A stretch of DNA of 57,559 nucleotides from Clostridiales bacterium. GTDB lineage: Bacteria; Bacillota; Clostridia; Lachnospirales; Lachnospiraceae. This document shows positions 9,426 through 15,741 of this stretch, piece after piece. A program made the position numbers and the translations under genes. The notes under the pieces were generated by a model that saw nothing but the letters and a program-made list of their open reading frames with translations, did no database searches and was not told the DNA's origin. The DNA lies in the NCBI GenBank assembly GCA_029338615.1, contig JAQYAS010000042.1, positions 1 to 57,559 on the forward strand. The letters are read 5' to 3'. Position 1 is the stretch's first letter, and each line of letters opens with the position of its first letter.

Positions 9426-10137
9426 CCTCTTCTTCACCTCCAAGCAGCTGATACAGCCGTCCTCTGTATTCCTCAAAATAGTTCTCCGACAAAGCTTTCA
9501 TCCTGTCGGTCGGATAGTACCTGTCCGCATTCTCCACAAATAATCTCTGAGCCGACATGAAGTTGAACACAAGCTTCACATAACCCGCCCGTGACGCCTT
9601 GGACGCCCTGGCGCTGTCGCCCTCCTGATTGCCCGTCACCGCCGGGAGCTCATCCCACAAAAGCGCTATCGCCTTGAAGCTGTCCTGCTCCACCTCGTCC
9701 GTTGACAGGACATCAAGCTTCTTCGTTATGTCCGCAAGATATTTGCTTGTCTCATCTATAATGTTCTCTGACTTCACATACTCCCTGAACTGATAGCTGG
9801 ATGAATCCTTGTAGAAATAAAGAAGTGTCATATACATAATGAAGTAACACAGATAGAGCTCCTTGTTCAGACGAAGTCCAAGAAGCCTCTTCATATCGTC
9901 ATTCGTATAGCCGAATACCCTGTTGCCCTCACCGGCTGTTATATACAGACTGTCATTGTACTCGTACAGCGACAGGTTCATCTTCTTCATCATATTCATG
10001 ACGATGTCATACACCTCGGCATTGCCGTAGAATTCATCGTACAGCGGGCCGTTGTCTGGGTGCTTCTTGCAGATCTCCTCACCTGATATAAGCTTTGAAT
10101 ATATTTCAATCGCCTTGTCTAAATTCTTGCTTTCCAT
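9418..10137 (-). CDS. jetB: MukE/MksE-like accessory subunit, Wadjet JetB family (DUF6063-like)
   Basis: A 239-residue soluble, mostly helical and acidic protein between the DUF3644-like gene and jetC. Its size, its position directly upstream of the SMC gene with overlapping stop/start, and features such as NRVFGYTNDDMKRLLGLRLN and a C-terminal tail GGEEEDA fit the JetB/MksE winged-helix subunit that binds the kleisin and regulates the SMC heads. I assign it mainly from operon position and overall resemblance; direct motif evidence is thin. A good AGGAGA ribosome binding site precedes the ATG. A candidate internal promoter (10202-10229) may let jetB-jetC be expressed without the two upstream genes. 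Confidence 0.7.
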   Translation of the reverse strand: MESKNLDKAIEIYSKLISGEEICKKHPDNGPLYDEFYGNAEVYDIVMNMMKKMNLSLYEYNDSLYITAGEGNRVFGYTNDDMKRLLGLRLNKELYLCYFIMYMTLLYFYKDSSSYQFREYVKSENIIDETSKYLADITKKLDVLSTDEVEQDSFKAIALLWDELPAVTGNQEGDSARASKASRAGYVKLVFNFMSAQRLFVENADRYYPTDRMKALSENYFEEYRGRLYQLLGGEEEDA

Positions 10138-10201
10138 ATTATCTCCTGTAATATATCATTGTTAATTATTTCCTTTTGATTGCTGTAATTGACAAATTCC
10201 C

Positions 10202-10229
10202 ATTATGCGCATATACTAAAGTAAGTCAA
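10202..10229 (-). promoter_or_regulatory. Candidate internal promoter for jetB-jetC, in the 138-base gap
   Basis: TTGACT (10229-10224), 16-base spacer, CATAAT (10207-10202), 65 bases before jetB. The gap also has an imperfect TCCC/GGGA palindrome near 10247-10258. The -10 overlaps an 8-base direct repeat that recurs at the jetA stop (11295-11302). Confidence 0.4.
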
Positions 10230-10275
10230 CTTGTGAAGGGTAAAAGCTGGGTTCCCGAATGGGAGTAGGTGGTTA

Positions 10276-11283
10276 TCACTTAGAATCCTTTGCTCCTGGG
10301 GTTGACTTTTTTAATTTTTCCTTCAAATCACCAATAATTGTAGTTGGTGATTTTTTTATCTCTTCAAAAATAAAATCTATTGCCTGCTGTGAATAACTAT
10401 ATTGTGGTTGAGCCGATACCTCATATGCAAAACACATTTTTTCATTGTCCTTTATTCCAAAATAATTCAAAAATAATTGGAAATGGAACATATTGAATTC
10501 TACTTCTTCATTTTTATACATAAGCTTTATTTTGTTTTTGCTTATGCGTTTGTTTATTTCTCTTATACAAGCCTTAGCATTATATTTATGTGTGTCATTA
10601 GGATTTTTTACATCATGTATTATCCTTACTCCATCTTTTGCTGATTTATCAATATAATATATCTCTGTAGCTTCATTCCTATTTTTAGTATTGTAATGAT
10701 AATGGTCTATTTTTATTGCAAACTTACTATTACTTTCATCAATCAGGGGATCCAATTGCTTCTGTGTTGAGATTAATTTTTCTGCAATCTGAGTTGTATA
10801 CTTCCCTCTTATCTCGTTTTCGTCTAACGACCGTATCTTTACCGACAACGTAATGAAATTCTCAGATATAATTTCAGTCATATCTATATCATGAAACTCT
10901 TTCATTTTCTCCACAAAATTAAAAACACACGCTTGCAGTAACGGAATATACACTGACTCATATTCTTCTGTTATAAAATGAGTTGATGTATTTCTTAATT
11001 CTACCAATTTCTCAAGATTTTTCCTCAAGGGTGCTTTCTCATTTGTAAAAATACGTTGAATGCAGTTTTCTAAAGAAATTGTTCTATTCTTCTTATCAAC
11101 ATAATATACAGCCTCTTCTCCGTCCCTTCTTATTATATAAGCTTTTAGCATCAACTCCCATGCATTACATATAAAAAAACTAAATCCCTCTAGTCTGTAT
11201 TTTATTGTCGGTTTGTTGTATATCTCAATTGCCATAATAAATGCTTCTTTTGCTTTATCAATCAATCTCTCTTCCGTAGTCAT
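10276..11283 (-). CDS. DUF3644-like protein with HEPN RNxxxH motif, inside the jet operon
   Basis: A 335-residue protein. Its N-terminal 130 residues look like DUF3644: KYRLEGFSFFICNAWELMLK, then a long helix with RNTSTH at residues 97-102. That is the R-N-x-x-x-H pattern of HEPN ribonucleases. The remaining 200 residues are unassigned. The ATG follows a G-rich GGGGGG stretch 15 bases after jetA. Base use is unlike its neighbours: three sampled 60-base lines (from 10501, 10801, 11041) count 23, 40 and 25 percent G+C, against 57 and 47 percent in jetB and jetA lines (9661, 11701). This suggests later acquisition. HEPN proteins in defence loci are often RNases that cut tRNA or mRNA; activity here is inference. 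It could instead be an unrelated passenger gene. Confidence 0.75.
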   Translation of the reverse strand: MTTEERLIDKAKEAFIMAIEIYNKPTIKYRLEGFSFFICNAWELMLKAYIIRRDGEEAVYYVDKKNRTISLENCIQRIFTNEKAPLRKNLEKLVELRNTSTHFITEEYESVYIPLLQACVFNFVEKMKEFHDIDMTEIISENFITLSVKIRSLDENEIRGKYTTQIAEKLISTQKQLDPLIDESNSKFAIKIDHYHYNTKNRNEATEIYYIDKSAKDGVRIIHDVKNPNDTHKYNAKACIREINKRISKNKIKLMYKNEEVEFNMFHFQLFLNYFGIKDNEKMCFAYEVSAQPQYSYSQQAIDFIFEEIKKSPTTIIGDLKEKLKKSTPGAKDSK

Positions 11284-11298
11284 TTATATTTCCCCCCA

Positions 11299-12924
11299 TT
11301 ATTTCTTCTCAAACATAATTCCCGTAACATACATGTCCTCGCCGATCTGTATCTCTTCCTCTGGATGGAATTCCAGTGTAAATGTCATGCCTCTGAACGC
11401 ATCCAGTGTGAGTTCCGGTGCATACATCTCACGGGAGAGACCGGATCTGCTGACATCAGACTGATTTCCTGATAAAGATGCCGCCAGCGTTTTTTCGTCA
11501 ACTTTCTTTATTCTCTCTATGTGATCTACCAGCATTCCCTCCAACATGGTATCCGGTTTTTTCAATATCTCATCCACGCTGTACCTGTCTTTCTGAGCCA
11601 GGTGTGTGAGGAATGAATAATAATCCTTGTTGTCGTAGATTTCTTTCCCAAACTTCACTTCAAGGATTCCATTGAATTCCTTGAGACTCAGGTGTCCCCA
11701 TTTGTTCAGCTGGTCAAGGAGTTCGTGAAACAGCTTTGTGAAGTTGGCACTTATCTGCTCATCGAGCAGTTCATCTTCGTAACGGAAGTTCGGATCAAGC
11801 TGCTCCTTCTTCACCTTTGTGGTCTTAGCATTGTCCTCAGACTTCAGCGTGAGCATGTGATCTATGGATGTCATGCTGAACGTCTTCACGATTCTCGGTG
11901 CGAAGAGAGGAGCAAGTACGGTGAGCATCTTCTCCGGCCTGTCCTCTTTTATGATGCTTTGGAGCTGCCCCGCAAAATCAAATGTAGGCCGCAGCTTCTG
12001 CAGCTTTGCCTTATGTATGATATTATCCGATATGTTCTGCAGCTCCATGGTGCTGCTTATCAGACTTCCGTGCTTGATGATCGTTCTCTTGAGCTCAAGC
12101 TCAAGCTGGCTTATCTCTTCCATAGCTTTCAGGTTGCCCTTGCCCATGTTGTCGTAGCTCGCCTTGGTGATGGCCTTGTCCACCAGAGCCTTGTTCTTGG
12201 CAAACAGCTTCTGCTCGTCAGCGAACCATTTGCCGACGGTCTTCATATAATTCTCGTACTCCTCCGCGCCCTTGAACACGTCGATGGACAGAAAATTTAC
12301 TATCTCATCCTTCTCGCGGATCAGCCTGTTCACCTCGCTATTGATCCTGCGCACGACCTCGATACCGCCGCGGAAGTTCTCTCCGACGATCATCTTCTCC
12401 AGAAGAAGCTGCTGCACGTTGATCTTGCTCTCGTCCTTAATCTCCTTGGTATCCAGATAGAACTCGATTCCATCCGCAGTGATGAAATACAGAACCTTTC
12501 CATCCACTATGTGGCTGTCTATCAGCTTCACTCGGCCCGTCTTGCGCTGCTTCTTTCCCGGATCATAGAACGTGAATTCAAATGCCCTTCCGTCGTTCTT
12601 AATCTTATCAAATATATACATTATCAGGTCAGCCCTGTCCTCCTCCGCGATCTCCACATCGAAATCACGTTCAAGAAGCTGTCCCATAAATTCCTCGTAT
12701 TCATCATATGACACTTCACGCTCATTGAAGCTGTTCTCCTGAATAAAAAAACGCAGAACCGCCATGGTTATATAACCCATGTCCAGCTGTGCATAACGAC
12801 CTTCCTTATACTGCGCAAATGTGGTCTCAGCCAGAACAAAGAATGGGTAATATTTCCTCAGATTCTGCATTCTTGCGTTATGTTCTTCAATTATGTCATT
12901 TATCATCACGTATTTGAGTGCCAT
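11299..12924 (-). CDS. jetA: MukF/MksF-like kleisin, Wadjet JetA family (DUF5716-like)
   Basis: A 541-residue protein, first in the jet cluster. It starts with a compact helical region (YYPFFVLAETTFAQYKEGRY, residues 25-44) that includes a winged-helix-like part and a short beta-rich section around residues 120-165 (TGRVKLIDSHIVDGKVLYFI). Long helices follow and a C-terminal domain with MLEGMLVDHIERIKK. This fits the JetA/MksF kleisin bridging the two SMC heads. The ribosome binding site is weak (GAGATAGAG), unlike most genes here, so translation may be low. The promoter at 13017-13045 lies 85 bases upstream. The stop codon is followed after 15 bases by the DUF3644-like gene. Confidence 0.75.
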   Translation of the reverse strand: MALKYVMINDIIEEHNARMQNLRKYYPFFVLAETTFAQYKEGRYAQLDMGYITMAVLRFFIQENSFNEREVSYDEYEEFMGQLLERDFDVEIAEEDRADLIMYIFDKIKNDGRAFEFTFYDPGKKQRKTGRVKLIDSHIVDGKVLYFITADGIEFYLDTKEIKDESKINVQQLLLEKMIVGENFRGGIEVVRRINSEVNRLIREKDEIVNFLSIDVFKGAEEYENYMKTVGKWFADEQKLFAKNKALVDKAITKASYDNMGKGNLKAMEEISQLELELKRTIIKHGSLISSTMELQNISDNIIHKAKLQKLRPTFDFAGQLQSIIKEDRPEKMLTVLAPLFAPRIVKTFSMTSIDHMLTLKSEDNAKTTKVKKEQLDPNFRYEDELLDEQISANFTKLFHELLDQLNKWGHLSLKEFNGILEVKFGKEIYDNKDYYSFLTHLAQKDRYSVDEILKKPDTMLEGMLVDHIERIKKVDEKTLAASLSGNQSDVSRSGLSREMYAPELTLDAFRGMTFTLEFHPEEEIQIGEDMYVTGIMFEKK

Positions 12925-13016
12925 GTTTTCTCTATCTCTGTACTTTCCTGATTATTGTCATTCCAAATCTGACTATCGTCGTCCTTAAACATATCTAATT
13001 ATGGACATACAGATTT

Positions 13017-13045
13017 AGTATACCATGGTACATTTACCGATACAA
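13017..13045 (-). promoter_or_regulatory. Probable promoter of the jet operon
   Basis: TTGTAT (13045-13040), 17-base spacer, TATACT (13022-13017), with a predicted start near 13010 and an 85-base leader to jetA. The spacer contains the palindrome GTACCATGGTA-like core CCATGG. Confidence 0.55.
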
Positions 13046-13089
13046 ACTAAACTGTCACTTTTTACGGCTGTTTGCAGTTATTTTTACAA

Positions 13090-14223
13090 TTATTGCTGTC
13101 CTGCCCTTTCACAGACAGCCTCCATAAAATCAGCAGCACCTCTGCTATCCTGTCCCTGATCATTTATTCCCAAATACCCCAGTTTGTAGTCTTCACAGTC
13201 ACCAACTATCCTGAACTGGATCAGAACCGTCACCTGCGCCCCTTTATATTCTGCATTTCCGTTAAACTCTACAATATCGTCTCCATCTGTTGAAATAAAT
13301 GTCGTCCAGTGTTCATCGGTGCAAAACAGGTCAAGACCTTCCCCATACGTAGTGTCATCATCCTCAAAAACCGTCTGTTCCTTGATAAAGTCTATCCTCT
13401 TATCCGGAAGATCCGCTGCGGTCTTTCCGATGCCAGCCTCACCAATTCCTACGATACTCAATATTATTGTCAGCATTATTGCCAGCACCTTGAAAAACTT
13501 GTTCTCCCTGAATCTCTCCCATTTTCTCACATTAAGTGCAAATGCCAATATTCCGCCCACAACAGCTCCACCTATATGCGCATAGATGTCAATATTTTCC
13601 TCATATGTGTAGATGGCATATATCACAACAAGCACTATGGCTATGGTCATATCCCTTCGGCTTGCCTTTTTGCTTCCCATCACGGACAGAAAAACAGCTG
13701 CGCACATAACTCCAAACACGGCTCCTGAAGCGCCTATTGAAAAATGCATTCTGCTCGGATCCATCACGTGTGACAGGTTGATGGATATAAGTCCTGATAC
13801 AATTCCCGAAACAAAGTATATGATGGTCATACGAAGGGAACCCAGCTTCTTTTCCACCGTCGAACCGAACATGAACAGTGCAAACATATTTCCAACCAGA
13901 TGATCAAATCCCGAATGAAGAAACATTGATGAAAGAAATCTTCCATATTCTTTATTGAGTTTGACGTACTCATAGTTGAGTCCGCCCGTCCTCGAATAAT
14001 TGTCAACACCGATGCACTTGATACTTGCGATCACATTTGCCAGAATGAGCGCTATCGTAACTATTGGGATCATTCTCTTCATCTGCGGCTGCTGAGAGGC
14101 TCCACCACCCATCTGCTCCGGGCGGATCACATACGCTGTGTCCTGATCTGTATACATATAGTTACTGTCTTCATAGCTTTGACCGTCTCCTCCAAATCCA
14201 TATTCGTATCTGTTATCTTCCAT
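13090..14223 (-). CDS. Rhomboid family intramembrane serine protease
   Basis: A 377-residue protein with a hydrophilic 48-residue N-terminus, then about six membrane segments and an extracytoplasmic or cytoplasmic C-terminal domain of about 140 residues. The catalytic parts are visible: HSGFDHLVGN (H103 to N112, the HxxxN motif), GASG with nucleophile Ser166, and AHIGG with catalytic His216. Rhomboids cut single-pass membrane proteins within the bilayer. The C-terminal part beyond the sixth segment (about residues 240-377) has no recognised domain and contains a second hydrophobic stretch. It lies downstream of egsA in the same direction with a 58-base gap. Substrate unknown. Confidence 0.9.
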   Translation of the reverse strand: MEDNRYEYGFGGDGQSYEDSNYMYTDQDTAYVIRPEQMGGGASQQPQMKRMIPIVTIALILANVIASIKCIGVDNYSRTGGLNYEYVKLNKEYGRFLSSMFLHSGFDHLVGNMFALFMFGSTVEKKLGSLRMTIIYFVSGIVSGLISINLSHVMDPSRMHFSIGASGAVFGVMCAAVFLSVMGSKKASRRDMTIAIVLVVIYAIYTYEENIDIYAHIGGAVVGGILAFALNVRKWERFRENKFFKVLAIMLTIILSIVGIGEAGIGKTAADLPDKRIDFIKEQTVFEDDDTTYGEGLDLFCTDEHWTTFISTDGDDIVEFNGNAEYKGAQVTVLIQFRIVGDCEDYKLGYLGINDQGQDSRGAADFMEAVCERAGQQ

Positions 14224-14281
14224 ATAATAATACTCCCTATGTTTTTACAGTTCATCAGTATCTATTTTCATCTCAGATTCA

Positions 14282-15337
14282 TCAATCAAATACGCTCTTA
14301 AGCACCTCGTCCTCATACAGAACCTTCTTGGCAAGCTCTCTGTACTTCTCCTCATGAAGGTATGTGTGCCTGTGTGGCTTGATCTGAGGTGCCATGTCTA
14401 TCGCCTTTGCAAAATCCTCTCTCTTGAGATCAAGTGTAGCTACATAATCCCAGAAGCCTGTCTTTTCAAATATTGCATTTACCCTGACATATCTGTGATC
14501 CTGGACAACCGCCATGATATATGTGGCAATTCCCACTTGGATTCCATGGAGCTGTGGCTGTTCAAGCATCTTGTCAAGTGCATGTGAGATCAGGTGTTCA
14601 CTTCCGGATGTCGGTGTGCTTCCGCCTGCAATCTCATTAGCAACACCGCTCATGGCAAGGGAATCGAGAAGCTCCTTCAGGAAAAGGTCATCCTTGATCG
14701 TCTCAAATGGTGTTCTGACGAAGCTGTTCACTGCCTTCTTCGCTATCATAACTGCAAAATCGTTCATCTCAGAGTATCCCAGTTCAGACTCGAAGAGCCA
14801 GTCATAGAGGGATGTGATCTTGGATACCATATCTCCGATTCCCGAGTAAAGGAATCTCTCCGGAGCAGACTTGATGATCTCCGTGTCAGCTATGATTCCA
14901 TATGCCATTCTTGCCGGCACCGATGTACGCCGTCCATTTACCATAAGTGATGCGCTGGCGCTTGAGAAACCATCCGATGATGCCGATGTCGGAATACTTA
15001 TAAAAGGAAGCTTTCTGAGATATGCCGCATACTTTGCCACATCAATAACCTTTCCTCCGCCGATACCCACGATCACCTGGGCCTTCGCATCTATATCAAA
15101 TGCCAGCTTGATTATATCCTCTATATTGGTGGAATCCAGCTCTCTGTACTCCACAACTGTCACATTTTCCTTCTTCAGAGAATCCATGACCTGCTGTCCA
15201 AACATGTCTATGAGTCCATTTCCAAAATAAATAACAGCATTCTTCATCCCGGAAGCACTTATATATTTGCCCAGATCATTCAGGGTTCCCTTTCCGATCT
15301 TAAGTATTGTTGGTATTGCTATATGACTTCCTGCCAT
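14282..15337 (-). CDS. egsA: sn-glycerol-1-phosphate dehydrogenase-like (AraM/EgsA family)
   Basis: A 351-residue member of the iron-alcohol-dehydrogenase / dehydroquinate-synthase fold. The NAD-binding GIGGGKVIDVAKYAA (about residues 93-107), SIPTSASSDGFSSASASL, the metal-ligand stretches GGSTPTSGSEHLISHALD and LHGIQVGIATY match glycerol-1-phosphate dehydrogenases. The reaction is reduction of dihydroxyacetone phosphate to sn-glycerol-1-phosphate with NAD(P)H. In Bacillus, AraM supplies glycerol-1-phosphate for heptaprenylglyceryl phosphate; whether a PcrB partner exists here cannot be seen. The start follows GGAGGATGAACAG. The family includes other polyol dehydrogenases, so the substrate is probable, not certain. 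Confidence 0.8.
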   Translation of the reverse strand: MAGSHIAIPTILKIGKGTLNDLGKYISASGMKNAVIYFGNGLIDMFGQQVMDSLKKENVTVVEYRELDSTNIEDIIKLAFDIDAKAQVIVGIGGGKVIDVAKYAAYLRKLPFISIPTSASSDGFSSASASLMVNGRRTSVPARMAYGIIADTEIIKSAPERFLYSGIGDMVSKITSLYDWLFESELGYSEMNDFAVMIAKKAVNSFVRTPFETIKDDLFLKELLDSLAMSGVANEIAGGSTPTSGSEHLISHALDKMLEQPQLHGIQVGIATYIMAVVQDHRYVRVNAIFEKTGFWDYVATLDLKREDFAKAIDMAPQIKPHRHTYLHEEKYRELAKKVLYEDEVLKSVFD

Positions 15338-15682
15338 CTGTTCATCCTCCTGAATTTATTTTTACCATTATACATTATATGATCAACAAAAATAAACAGG
15401 ACAATACACATTTTGTCTCATACCTTTACTTACCTTTCTAATTTCTAGCCATGTCTGCCTTATACTGTTTTCATATTCTTTAAATTTCTTACAGCATCTT
15501 CATATTTTTACCCGAAAAACACATTTTCTACACAACTTTTCCAAAATTAGAACACATTTTTTCAGTATATTATTAACTGTAAACAGCGAGAGCGTAAGCG
15601 AGTTGTTTACATCCCCTTTTTCATAAACGACTGCAACCCCCTCCCCTCACATAATGTAGTTGCAGTCACTCCCTTTTAATAC
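15338..15682. other. Intergenic region with two hairpins
   Basis: No gene seen. It holds two inverted repeats: GTAAACA (15579-15585) with TGTTTAC (15604-15610), whose loop contains GCGAGAGCGTAAGCGAG, and GACTGCAAC (15629-15637) with GTTGCAGTC (15659-15667). Neither has a clear U tract. They lie between the terminator of the ABC gene and egsA, so they could be part of the egsA leader or be mobile palindromic repeats. Confidence 0.5.
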
Positions 15683-15722
15683 AAAAAGAAGAGGCTGCCA
15701 GAAATGGCAGCCTTTTCTTTTT
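15683..15722 (-). terminator. Terminator of the ABC transporter gene (likely bidirectional)
   Basis: GGCTGCCA (15693-15700) pairs with TGGCAGCC (15705-15712) over a 4-base loop, flanked by A-rich and T-rich arms that extend the stem and give a U tract on both strands. It stands 20 bases after the ABC gene stop. Confidence 0.85.
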
Positions 15723-15741
15723 GTATTCAGATAATTTATAA

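Noticed and set aside
12906-12992. 28-codon leader peptide overlapping the jetA start out of frame
   Set aside because: No ribosome binding site before its ATG; it could couple translation to jetA, whose own site is weak, but the evidence is too thin.
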